Shown: piece by piece, positions 1 through 6,460 of the stretch
Position numbering within the stretch: the first letter of the stretch is position 1
How the letters are laid out: the number at the start of each line of letters is the position of its first letter
From: Gammaproteobacteria bacterium
GTDB lineage: Bacteria > Pseudomonadota > Gammaproteobacteria > Methylococcales > Methylomonadaceae
Direction of reading: 5' to 3'
Assembly (NCBI GenBank): GCA_024276805.1
Contig: JAJRWJ010000300.1
Coordinates: forward strand, 1 to 9,206
DNA: 9,206 nucleotides
Program-made: the position numbers and the translations under genes
The notes under the pieces: model-generated
The model's input: only the letters and a program-made list of their open reading frames with translations
Database searches by the model: none
What the model was told of the DNA's origin: nothing

Positions 1-111
1 CAGCAGTTAAAACTGATGAAGAAGCATCATATGCAGATGATGTCCAAGATGAAGAAAATGAATAAAATGCAAAATATGAACAAGATGCAAAATATGCCAA
101 TGAATAAATAA
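1..111 (+). CDS. C-terminal end of a methionine-rich protein (partial)
   Basis: Frame 1 is open from the left edge to a TAA at 109-111, giving the last 36 residues of a protein that starts outside the window. Eleven of the 36 residues are Met, with many Lys and Asn and one His-His pair, and the spacing is often M-x-x-M (for example MNKMQNMNKMQNM). The reverse strand reads as a His-rich frame, which is only the mirror of ATG-rich coding sequence. Met-rich tails of this kind occur in some periplasmic copper-handling proteins, where the thioether sulfur binds Cu(I). That role is an inference here, because the body of the protein is not visible. A low-complexity basic tail without metal binding is also possible. 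The family is not recognised. Confidence 0.6.
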   Translation, partial: QQLKLMKKHHMQMMSKMKKMNKMQNMNKMQNMPMNK

Positions 112-157
112 AGCGGGTTCTACTGCATTGCCTGACCCCGTATTGCCGAGCCATTGG

Positions 158-186
158 TTGGGCAGGGCAGTTGTAAAGGGTATAAT
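158..186 (+). promoter_or_regulatory. Candidate sigma-70 promoter for the repeat protein gene
   Basis: A perfect TATAAT lies at 181-186. TTGGGC lies at 158-163, separated by 17 bp, and matches the -35 consensus at only the first three bases. Transcription would begin near base 193 and give a leader of about 110 nt before the ATG at 304. The leader starts almost exactly at the inverted repeats at 196-237. This was judged by eye only. Confidence 0.5.
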
Positions 187-195
187 GCCTATCAA

Positions 196-237
196 GTATT
201 GTTGAGTCCCATACAGGTAAGGAACAATACAGGACTC
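196..237 (+). promoter_or_regulatory. Interleaved inverted repeats in the 5' leader
   Basis: Two perfect inverted repeats cross each other. GTATTGTT (196-203) pairs with AACAATAC (223-230), and GAGTCC (204-209) pairs with GGACTC (232-237). The order is A-B-A'-B', so in RNA they could form a pseudoknot or, because the first and second arms abut with no linker, two mutually exclusive hairpins. A direct repeat ATACAGG (211-217 and 227-233) lies inside. No known riboswitch class was recognised. A DNA operator is an alternative. Confidence 0.4.
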
Positions 238-303
238 TGGAGCGGGCTTTAGATTAAGATATGTGTATGCATTTGGAATAATAAAATAAAATAGGTAGTC
301 ATT

Positions 304-1038
304 ATGGCAAAAAACTTTCTTGAAAGACTTCTCGGTTTCACTGACAACCGGGCCGATACTCATTATCCAGCGGAGCGAACTGAAGCAAACGAGAACTCCA
401 GGGGATTGACCGGGGTCGCCAGATATTTACAAAAGCAGGCGGCACAAGAGCCGGTTTTGACAGGCGTTGAAAAGTACCTGGCCAAGCAGGCCGCCAAGTC
501 CCAAACCAGCACACCGGCGGCTCCCCGCCAGGCAGCACCGCAAACCAGCGTGGAACGTTATCTGGCCAGACAGGCGGCCTCACCAGCAAAAGAGCCGCCA
601 CCTGTGCCAAAGACCAGAGTTGAAAAATATCTGGCTAAACAGGGTCTTGAGCCGGCAAAAACAGAGCTGCGTGCTGCTTCGCCAGGAAAAAAAGCAGCGC
701 CAGCCGCTGAACAGGCTTCAGCGGCCACGGAAACTGCGCCGGAGCCTGCACCCGCCGCAGCACAGGCTGCTTCCACCGAGGCAAAGAAGGAACCACCAGC
801 GGCGGCGCCGGAAAAAGCGCCCGGCACTGCAAAAAAGGCTCCCAAGGGGATTATCGATCTCTATGTAAATGCCGATCAGTGCCAGGCATCGACGGGCAAG
901 GGGACCCGTTGCAAACGTTCAAATAATTTGCAGCAACTTCAGCATACTGTCGGTAGTCAGCAATACATTTTTGCCGTCTGCAGTCAGCATCATAACGATT
1001 CCTTTATACCGCACCCGAGTGTTTTGGAAGGACATTGA
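304..1038 (+). CDS. Hypothetical protein with four VEKYLAKQ-type repeats and a C-terminal Cys/His cluster
   Basis: This 244-residue protein has no signal peptide and no membrane segment. The N-terminus (1-35) is short and charged. Four copies of a 12-residue motif follow, at 36-47 (TGVARYLQKQAA), 53-64 (TGVEKYLAKQAA), 81-92 (TSVERYLARQAA) and 104-115 (TRVEKYLAKQGL). Residues 116-182 are an Ala/Pro/Lys/Glu linker, probably disordered. The C-terminal part (183-235) begins GIIDLYVN and holds C193-x9-C203 with GTRCKR, then C226-x2-H229. That pattern resembles the small putative zinc-binding DUF5763-type domain, recalled from memory. The start is supported by AGG at 293-295, 8 nt before the ATG. 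The repeats differ at synonymous sites, so they are old and kept at the protein level. The function is unknown. The repeats could be short amphipathic helices for binding a partner or for self-assembly. Confidence 0.8.
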   Translation: MAKNFLERLLGFTDNRADTHYPAERTEANENSRGLTGVARYLQKQAAQEPVLTGVEKYLAKQAAKSQTSTPAAPRQAAPQTSVERYLARQAASPAKEPPPVPKTRVEKYLAKQGLEPAKTELRAASPGKKAAPAAEQASAATETAPEPAPAAAQAASTEAKKEPPAAAPEKAPGTAKKAPKGIIDLYVNADQCQASTGKGTRCKRSNNLQQLQHTVGSQQYIFAVCSQHHNDSFIPHPSVLEGH

Positions 1039-1115
1039 GCCTCCTGTTCCCCTCGAGGCTTGTCCGCGAAAACAAGTATCGTTTTATACCTTGAGTTCGT
1101 CAACATTGCCGCGTT

Positions 1116-1155
1116 GCGACAATGGCTTCATAGCCTCGCTATGGCCCATTGTCGC
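1116..1155. repeat. 40-nt hairpin, possible extragenic palindromic element
   Basis: GCGACAATGG (1116-1125) pairs with CCATTGTCGC (1146-1155). Inside, CATAGC (1129-1134) pairs with GCTATG (1138-1143) around a 3-nt loop, with a small 3/2-nt internal loop between the two stems. No T-run follows on the plus strand, so it is not a textbook intrinsic terminator. The long near-perfect stem in a gap between convergent genes suggests a REP-like element or a bidirectional transcription barrier. Only one copy is in this window. Confidence 0.5.
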
Positions 1156-1292
1156 GCCATGAGGCCTATGCCAGAAATCTCCGGGCAAGCCCTTCTCCAT
1201 TCAAGATCGTTACTGTCGGCAGTGCAATAAACGATGCGCTTGCACGCACCGAGCAAGCACATGTCCACGCTGCGCTATTGGCTCTCCAGAAC

Positions 1293-1319
1293 TCTGCCAG
1301 GGAACTGGAATCTGGCAGA
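1293..1319 (-). terminator. Hairpin downstream of gspB, possible terminator
   Basis: TCTGCCAG (1293-1300) and CTGGCAGA (1312-1319) form a perfect 8-bp stem with an 11-nt loop, starting 22 nt past the gspB stop codon. No T-run follows on the minus strand, so intrinsic termination is doubtful. It may instead protect the mRNA end. Confidence 0.3.
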
Positions 1320-1341
1320 TGATCCATTTCCCGAGATTTTT

Positions 1342-2346
1342 TCATGGGCGCAGGATGCGAAATGTTTTGCCCATATATTCAACGACCAGAGAATCACTTA
1401 GAATTTCCTTGAGCTGTATTTGCTGGATATTCTCACCTGTTCGATACTTGACCATATCGACGATGACGAAGCGCTGCTGCGGCTCATCGGCATAGACGAA
1501 GACGTTGATATTCAGTCTTGGAACCTGGCGGCGAAATTCCAGAGGCAATTCACTCAACAATGGAACCGAGGGGCGGGGTGCTTTGGCTTTTGCCGCAGCA
1601 GGCGGCTTCTGTCGCATCGTTTTGGCACTGGAGGCTTTGCTTGGCTCCCGGGTACGGATCCTGCCGGCAGGATCCTGGCTTTCCTTGAAAACACCGGTTT
1701 TCCTGGTGGCGGCTGGCTGTGGCGCCTGCCTGCCCGGAGGTAACGCCTTTTTTTGCTGTGGCGCCATGGCGGCAATGTTTTTTACCGGCTCCGGATGCGT
1801 GGCTTCAGCGTCGCTGCCTGCCGCTTTTGGTGCCGGCTTCAGTGGATTCGCTGGCGCTGTGGATGACGCCTGCAATGGTTTTTTGCCTGTCCCTGGTTGC
1901 CCGGCCGGGTTGCCCTTCCGAGAAGTCGCACCAGCCTTGTTGGCAGGTATTGACGATGGGTTTTGCCGGGCATTGACGATGCCGGAAATGGAAAAATCAT
2001 GCTTTTTTTTGGCCGGCTGAGGCAATTTTCCGGATTCGGGTGGCAAAACAGCAGGGTGTTTCTGTACCCCAGCGTATAAGCGCGGCAAATTAGCCGGCGT
2101 TGTTTTTGCTACAGGAGTTCCATGCCGGACAGGGGGGGTGGCCGGCTGTTCGACATTACGCTCAGTGGTACTCAGGCGAATGAATAAAAGCAGCGTGGCC
2201 AGATTGATCACGATCAAGGCGACAATCAACCATACTCCACGGTGTTTTTCTACTGTGCGTTCCAGGTAAATTGATTTCTGCAATGTCGGGCGGTGAGCCT
2301 GACGCTCCTGTTCTGATTTTCGCAATGCATTCAATATATAGGACAT
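1342..2346 (-). CDS. gspB: General secretion pathway protein B (GspB/ExeB-like)
   Basis: This 334-residue protein is the partner of the GspA ATPase in the inner-membrane complex that helps the type II secretion secretin assemble through the peptidoglycan. It begins MSYILNALRKSEQER, the typical start of the family, and is cytoplasmic to about residue 36. One membrane helix spans about 38-58. A very long Pro/Ala/Lys-rich periplasmic linker covers about 65-260. The C-terminal T2SS protein B domain (262-334) contains LLSELPLEFRRQVPRLNINVFVY and ends IQLKEILSDSLVVEYMGKTFRIL, which fits the conserved domain (periplasmic). The linker is longer than the short forms I recall, such as PulB or OutB. It starts with ATG 6 nt after the gspA stop, so the two genes are translated from one mRNA. 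No strong ribosome site is visible, suggesting coupling. Confidence 0.9.
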   Translation of the reverse strand: MSYILNALRKSEQERQAHRPTLQKSIYLERTVEKHRGVWLIVALIVINLATLLLFIRLSTTERNVEQPATPPVRHGTPVAKTTPANLPRLYAGVQKHPAVLPPESGKLPQPAKKKHDFSISGIVNARQNPSSIPANKAGATSRKGNPAGQPGTGKKPLQASSTAPANPLKPAPKAAGSDAEATHPEPVKNIAAMAPQQKKALPPGRQAPQPAATRKTGVFKESQDPAGRIRTREPSKASSAKTMRQKPPAAAKAKAPRPSVPLLSELPLEFRRQVPRLNINVFVYADEPQQRFVIVDMVKYRTGENIQQIQLKEILSDSLVVEYMGKTFRILRP

Positions 2347-2352
2347 ATGGCA

Positions 2353-4110
2353 TCAATCAGTGGATTCTAAGAGCGGAAAATTGATTACTGGCATCGAGTT
2401 CTGCAGATGAATGATAGTCTTGGGGCCAACGATGCCATCTTCAAGTAATTGATGCTGGTTCTGTAAGGCTTTGATCCTTTCCTGCAAGTCCTTGTCGTAC
2501 AGTCGTGGCCGCATGGCCTGATAAGCTTTTCCATCGATGGCTTCAAGCTGCTGCCGCAACCACAGGACATCATCAGAAGAATAGCCGGGGTGTATCTCCT
2601 GGATTTCCGGGTAAGGCGGCTTCCAGAGAGTCAGATAGTATCCTTGCCAGTATGACATGAGATCTTCTAATTGCACGATATAGTCATCATCAAACCGGAT
2701 TACCGGCAGACCATCCTGCGCCACCCCGATTAACAGGCCATAGCGCTTCGACGCATCGGGACTGGCGAATTCCAGAATGGCGGGTCGATTGAGACTCAGG
2801 ATCTGGCCCAGATTGTCGATATCCATCAAACAGCGCAAGCCAAGCTTCAGCACCAGATTGCAATCGACTGCTGGTCCGCTATCAACCTGTTCAGACCAGA
2901 TCTGCAACAGCTGCGTCAGGGCTGCATCTAATGATAGTCCAGAACTGCCGATGAGCCTGTCAAATGTTTGCAATACCTGGCCTGTAGAGACAGCTTGTGC
3001 CGGTGACGGGCCGTTTGCCGAGTTTTCCCCGGCAACATCCTGACTTTTTGCAGCCTGTCGGCCTGCTATGGTTTTATCGATGGAGCTCCTGGCGGACGGG
3101 TTTTTCCCGACAGTACCCGGGATTGCGGCACTGGCTGTCGGCAATGCTGTTTTGTTCGCAGCAGATTCATGCTTCAAGGTTGGCGATCGCAACGATGATG
3201 CCGAAAAATCAGGGAACAGAAAATATAAAGAGCCACTGACCAATAGTACGACAATGATCATGGCTGTCAAAAACCTGGAGCCGGATACATAATGCTGCAG
3301 GGCATTGTCTGGCATCACTTCCCGGGCTGCCTTGTTGACGATGTTCCTGGTGACAAATGGCTTGCCTGTCGCATAGGCGCCCAACAAAGCCCGGTCACAC
3401 AGTATATTGATAAACCTGGGGATGCCGTTGGCGAGCCGATAAATTCTGCGAATTGCCAGCGCTTTGAAAATTTCCGGATTCCCGCCGCTGATCGACAGCC
3501 TGTGACGAATATAAGCGCGCGTTTCGTCGAGGGAAAGAGGCTGCAGGTGATAGCGTGCTGTGATCCGCTGATTCAGCTGCCGGAGTTCCTGCCTGTTCAG
3601 CAACTGCTTCAGTTCCGGTTGTCCCACGAGAATGATTTGCAATAATTTTGTCGTCGATGTCTCAAGGTTGGTCAACAGACGGATTTGTTCCAGAACATCA
3701 TAACTCAGATTTTGCGCCTCATCGATCATCAATACAGTCTTTCTGCCCCCGGCATGATTGTCGAGCAGATATTTGAAAAGCAGGTCGGTGAAAACTTTCA
3801 GGCTTGGATTGCCGGCAGGGTAAGGGATTTCAAATTCGTCGCAGATACTGGCCAGCAGCTCGATGGAATTCAATTTGGGGTTGAGAATCAGTGCGATATT
3901 GGCGTTCTCGGGGATTTGCTGCAGAAGGCTGCGGCAAAGAGTCGTTTTTCCAGTACCGACCTCGCCGGTCAGAATCACAAAGCCCCCCATATGTATACCA
4001 TAGAGCAAATGCGCCAGACCCTCGCGATGTCTGGGGCTCATATAGAGAAAGCGCGGGTCGGGGGTAATTGAAAATGGCGTTTCCCGAAAATTAAAATAGT
4101 TGTTATACAA
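2353..4110 (-). CDS. gspA: General secretion pathway ATPase A (GspA/ExeA-like) with peptidoglycan-binding domain
   Basis: This 585-residue protein is an AAA-type ATPase anchored in the inner membrane. In Aeromonas, ExeA binds peptidoglycan and with ExeB promotes secretin multimerisation. The N-terminus (Y-N-N-Y-F-N-F, then PFSITPDPRFLY) is the family signature. Walker A is GEVGTGKT (49-56), Walker B is VLMIDE (126-131) followed by AQN, and GQPEL (163-167) and RITARYHL (182-189) complete the ATPase. A membrane helix spans about 281-300, followed by a low-complexity linker. Residues about 390-500 look like a degenerate C39-peptidase-like fold. A PG_binding_1-like region (about 510-575, with EDGIVGPKTI) ends the protein. 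The start is TTG. An in-frame TAG at 4141-4143 (read on the minus strand) and the absence of an upstream ATG force this choice, and no Shine-Dalgarno is obvious, so translation may be weak. The rest of the type II secretion genes are not here. Confidence 0.92.
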   Translation of the reverse strand: MYNNYFNFRETPFSITPDPRFLYMSPRHREGLAHLLYGIHMGGFVILTGEVGTGKTTLCRSLLQQIPENANIALILNPKLNSIELLASICDEFEIPYPAGNPSLKVFTDLLFKYLLDNHAGGRKTVLMIDEAQNLSYDVLEQIRLLTNLETSTTKLLQIILVGQPELKQLLNRQELRQLNQRITARYHLQPLSLDETRAYIRHRLSISGGNPEIFKALAIRRIYRLANGIPRFINILCDRALLGAYATGKPFVTRNIVNKAAREVMPDNALQHYVSGSRFLTAMIIVVLLVSGSLYFLFPDFSASSLRSPTLKHESAANKTALPTASAAIPGTVGKNPSARSSIDKTIAGRQAAKSQDVAGENSANGPSPAQAVSTGQVLQTFDRLIGSSGLSLDAALTQLLQIWSEQVDSGPAVDCNLVLKLGLRCLMDIDNLGQILSLNRPAILEFASPDASKRYGLLIGVAQDGLPVIRFDDDYIVQLEDLMSYWQGYYLTLWKPPYPEIQEIHPGYSSDDVLWLRQQLEAIDGKAYQAMRPRLYDKDLQERIKALQNQHQLLEDGIVGPKTIIHLQNSMPVINFPLLESTD

Positions 4111-4263
4111 AAGAATGTTTTGGGTAGACGGGGGAATTGGCTAATCCGGCAAATGGCAGCGAACGTAAATTATTATAATGATAAAATAGCATAAATTGCA
4201 GAGCATTCTCGGCGGCTGTCTTTACAGTCAGCAAAATCATTACGGAAACAGAGGCTTGATATT
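4111..4263. promoter_or_regulatory. Divergent promoter region between gspA and the DUF3014 gene
   Basis: This 153-bp gap separates two genes that point away from each other, so it must hold both promoters. An AT-rich core (about 4161-4196) contains TATAAT at 4174-4179 on the plus strand, and an overlapping TATAAT can also be read on the minus strand. No good -35 hexamer lies at 16-18 bp from either, so I do not fix exact promoters. Confidence 0.4.
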
Positions 4264-5139
4264 ATGGGTAGATACGAATTGATGGACAAACCGAGACCGT
4301 TCACAGTACTGATCGCTCTGCTGGTTGCTATTATCCTTGCCGTGCTTGCCGGGCTGATCTATTTCTTTCAACAGCAGAAACAGGCAAAACCACAAGCTGA
4401 AGCGCCTCAGTTCAGCGCAGTGCTGGAGTTGCCATCGCAGTCGCAAACGACGCCTGGAGCCACGCGGCCGGTACAGATAACACCCAAGGCCACGCCGCAG
4501 GACAAAAGCCCCTTGTCGCCAGAGGCGCGGATGGAACAACAACCGTTGCCGCCGCTCGCTGACAGCGATTCGGCATTCAGAAATGCTATTGTAACGGTTT
4601 CTCCCGGGTTTTCTGAATGGCTGCAAAGCGATAACCTGATCAATAAGTATCTGACTATTGTCAATGATTTTTCGCAAGGGCTGCGGATCTACAAGCATAT
4701 TCGTTTTTTGCGCCTGAACAAGCCTTTCCAAGTATTACAGGATCAACGGGGAATATATATCGATCCGGATGGCTACCGACGTTACGACCACCTGGCAGCC
4801 GCCATCAACGCACTGAACATTCAGCAGACGCTGAAGCTGTATCATCGCTATCGACCTTTGTTCGTCCAGGTTTTTAGCGAATTTGGTTACCCGGAAGATT
4901 ATCGTGTCGAAGATATTTTCGTCAAAGCCGTTGCCAATATCCTTGCCGCCCCGGTGTTGGAAGGACGCATTGATCTGATTCATCCCTCGGTACGATACAA
5001 ATTTGCCGACAAAAAACTGGAAGCGCTCAATCCGGTACAAAAACAGATGCTCAGAATGGGGGCACAAAATACCCGCATCATACAAAACAAACTGCGGATG
5101 TTGATCGAAGCGCTGCTCGCGACTGAAGCGCAGGGATGA
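4264..5139 (+). CDS. DUF3014 domain-containing membrane protein
   Basis: This 291-residue protein has a short cytoplasmic N-terminus, one hydrophobic helix at about 13-35 and then a Gln/Pro/Ala-rich stretch (36-100). The conserved domain (about 102-285) contains SPGFSEWLQSDNLINKY, RIDPDGYRRYD-like residues (IYIDPDGYRRYD, 164-175), and VQVFSEFGYPE. These match the uncharacterised DUF3014 family as I remember it. By topology the domain is probably periplasmic. The family has no known activity and I can infer none. The first ATG (4264) has AGAGG about 10 nt upstream. A second ATG at 4282 (residue 7) has a weaker site, so the first is preferred. It is a single gene, divergent from gspAB and 234 bp ahead of the DAHP synthase gene. 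It may depend on its own promoter in the 4111-4263 gap. Confidence 0.85.
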   Translation: MGRYELMDKPRPFTVLIALLVAIILAVLAGLIYFFQQQKQAKPQAEAPQFSAVLELPSQSQTTPGATRPVQITPKATPQDKSPLSPEARMEQQPLPPLADSDSAFRNAIVTVSPGFSEWLQSDNLINKYLTIVNDFSQGLRIYKHIRFLRLNKPFQVLQDQRGIYIDPDGYRRYDHLAAAINALNIQQTLKLYHRYRPLFVQVFSEFGYPEDYRVEDIFVKAVANILAAPVLEGRIDLIHPSVRYKFADKKLEALNPVQKQMLRMGAQNTRIIQNKLRMLIEALLATEAQG

Positions 5140-5197
5140 TTTCCCGACAATCTCCACAGACAATACTCATGTCCTGTGCTTGTCCTCTGGCGATGAC

Positions 5198-5223
5198 CGG
5201 GGTCAGGAGTGTTGCTGTCCCCG
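5198..5223 (+). terminator. Hairpin after the DUF3014 gene, possible terminator
   Basis: CGGGG-T-CAG (5198-5206) pairs with CTG-T-CCCCG (5215-5223) around an 8-nt loop. The stem has one T-T mismatch. It lies about 60 nt past the stop codon and has no following T-run, so it could be a factor-dependent stop, an mRNA-end hairpin, or a REP-like element. Apart from this and the candidate aro promoter nothing was recognised between 5140 and 5373. Confidence 0.35.
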
Positions 5224-5326
5224 CATTCCGGAATCGATCCGACAGCCATGCAGCGCATAAGTTTCCTTCGATGATCTGCGACAAGGCGGAAATCCCACAT
5301 GACTAAAATGGCAAAACCAGTTAGAA

Positions 5327-5362
5327 TTGACTGTTTTACAATCATACACGGTATACATACCG
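5327..5362 (+). promoter_or_regulatory. Candidate promoter and overlapping inverted repeat upstream of the DAHP synthase gene
   Basis: TTGACT (5327-5332) matches five of six -35 bases. TATACA (5352-5357) could be the -10, but the spacing of 19 bp is longer than ideal. CGGTAT (5349-5354) and ATACCG (5357-5362) form a perfect 6-bp inverted repeat with a 2-nt centre that covers the -10, as an operator would. It does not match the TyrR box (TGTAAA-N6-TTTACA). No thiamine (TPP) riboswitch was seen in this leader. Confidence 0.35.
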
Positions 5363-5373
5363 GCGGTTAGTTC

Positions 5374-6444
5374 ATGCACAGTAAATACAACACCGATGAC
5401 TTGCGCATCTGTGGTACAAAAGAAGTCATCGCGCCCGATCGAGTCCACCAGGAAATGCCTTTGAGCGATGCGGCGGCCAAAATCACCCTGCAGGCGCGCA
5501 ATGCCATACACCATATCTTGACGGGCCGGGACGACCGGTTACTGGTCATCGTCGGCCCCTGCTCGATTCATGATGCCAACGCGGCGCTGGAATATGCCGA
5601 AAAGCTGCAGCACAGCGCAAACCTTCTCAAAGACAATCTGCTGCTCATCATGCGGGTATATTTCGAGAAGCCGCGCACCACAGTCGGCTGGAAAGGGCTG
5701 ATCAACGATCCCGACCTCGATAGCAGTTTCAATATCAATAAAGGGTTGCGAATCGCTCGCAAATTATTGCTGGGGATCAATGAAATCGGCATGCCGGCGG
5801 CAACTGAATATCTCGATTTAATTACCCCGCAGTATTTTTCCGACTTGATTTCCTGGGGGGCAATTGGCGCGAGGACCACAGAAAGCCAGGTACATCGCGA
5901 ACTGGCTTCGGGACTGTCCTGCCCTGTTGGATTTAAAAATGCCACCGATGGTACCGTCAAGACGGCAATCGATGCGATAGGCGCGGCAAGAAGTCCACAT
6001 CATTTTTTATCGTTGACCAAAGCCGGGCACTCCGCCATTTTTTCCACGACCGGCAACGAGGATGCGCATCTTATCTTGCGCGGCGGCAGCGACCGACCCA
6101 ATTACGATGCGGTCAGTGTAGAGCATGTTGCCGAAGCATTGCAGGCGGCAAATTTGCCCGTCAAGATCATGATCGATCTGAGCCATGCCAATTGCCTGCG
6201 GCAATATCAGAGACAAATGCTGGTAGGCAAGGATGTTGCCGGCCAGATAGCCACAGGCGATCGACGAATCTTCGGAGTCATGATTGAAAGCAATCTCAAA
6301 GCCGGCCGCCAGGATGTTGTTTCCGGAAAGCCGCTGGTTTACGGACAGAGCATTACCGATGGCTGCCTGGGCTGGGACGATACGCTACAATTACTGGATG
6401 ATCTTAAACTGGCCGTTGAGCAGCGTAGAAACGTCGAAAATTGA
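5374..6444 (+). CDS. aroG: 3-deoxy-7-phosphoheptulonate synthase, class I alpha (AroF/G/H type)
   Basis: This 356-residue enzyme condenses phosphoenolpyruvate and erythrose 4-phosphate to DAHP, the first step of the shikimate pathway to aromatic amino acids, in the cytoplasm. It has the length and near-identical blocks of the E. coli AroF/G/H family. GPCSIHD (61-67) carries the metal Cys63, and FEKPRTTVGWKG (97-108) binds phosphate. SWGAIGARTTESQVHRE (160-176) and GFKNATDGT (186-194) line the active site. H271 (DLSHAN), E305 (MIES) and D329 (SITDG) are the other expected metal ligands. The N-terminal extension with DDLR (8-11) is the region that forms the effector site in E. coli AroG, so feedback inhibition by an aromatic amino acid is likely. 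Which one cannot be told, and the symbol is therefore generic. The start ATG at 5374 has only a weak ribosome site. The gene is first in a probable operon, 16 nt before thiSG. Confidence 0.95.
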   Translation: MHSKYNTDDLRICGTKEVIAPDRVHQEMPLSDAAAKITLQARNAIHHILTGRDDRLLVIVGPCSIHDANAALEYAEKLQHSANLLKDNLLLIMRVYFEKPRTTVGWKGLINDPDLDSSFNINKGLRIARKLLLGINEIGMPAATEYLDLITPQYFSDLISWGAIGARTTESQVHRELASGLSCPVGFKNATDGTVKTAIDAIGAARSPHHFLSLTKAGHSAIFSTTGNEDAHLILRGGSDRPNYDAVSVEHVAEALQAANLPVKIMIDLSHANCLRQYQRQMLVGKDVAGQIATGDRRIFGVMIESNLKAGRQDVVSGKPLVYGQSITDGCLGWDDTLQLLDDLKLAVEQRRNVEN

Positions 6445-6460
6445 AACAGGAACAAAGCTT

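Larger units (their letters stand above)
1039..1341. other. Intergenic gap with hairpins, no convincing gene
   Basis: This 303-bp stretch lies between two convergent genes. It holds a 40-nt hairpin (1116-1155), an 8-bp inverted repeat (1293-1319), a short palindrome CCTCGAGG (1051-1058) and GCTTGC/GCAAGC arms (1238-1258). A plus-strand frame is open from about 1134 to a TGA near 1322 but has no start codon or ribosome site, and the opposite strand is also partly open, so coding is not supported. The stretch may be terminators plus an extragenic repeat. Confidence 0.6.

Noticed and set aside
7..363. Minus-strand frame of 118 residues with a His-rich end
   Set aside because: It is the reverse of the ATG-rich coding end at 1-111 plus leader sequence; composition is explained by the plus-strand Met codons, and it covers the promoter and start of the next gene.
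467..868. Plus-strand frame of 133 residues rich in Arg and Pro
   Set aside because: It lies in another frame of the repeat protein gene; its composition is a frame-shifted reading of the Ala/Lys-rich linker.
1059..1084. CTTGT/ACAAG hairpin followed by a few T residues as a terminator for the repeat protein gene
   Set aside because: The stem is only 5 bp, AT-rich at the base, and the T-run is four bases and displaced.
1134..1322. Open plus-strand stretch in the gap, possibly a gene remnant
   Set aside because: It has no start codon or ribosome site, and the opposite strand is partly open as well, so the evidence for coding is too thin.
1505..2020. Plus-strand frame of 171 residues opposite gspB
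   Set aside because: It is antisense to the low-complexity linker of gspB, which lacks stops on both strands because of its composition. No ribosome site or family match.
5140..5373. TPP riboswitch ahead of the operon that contains thiSG
   Set aside because: The conserved thi-box elements were not found in this leader or in the 16-nt gap before thiSG.
6284..6460. Longer start for the ThiS-ThiG protein
   Set aside because: The extension overlaps the end of the DAHP synthase gene by 161 bases, has no ThiS-like residues, and the ATG at 6461 has a good AGGA site and the canonical ThiS start.
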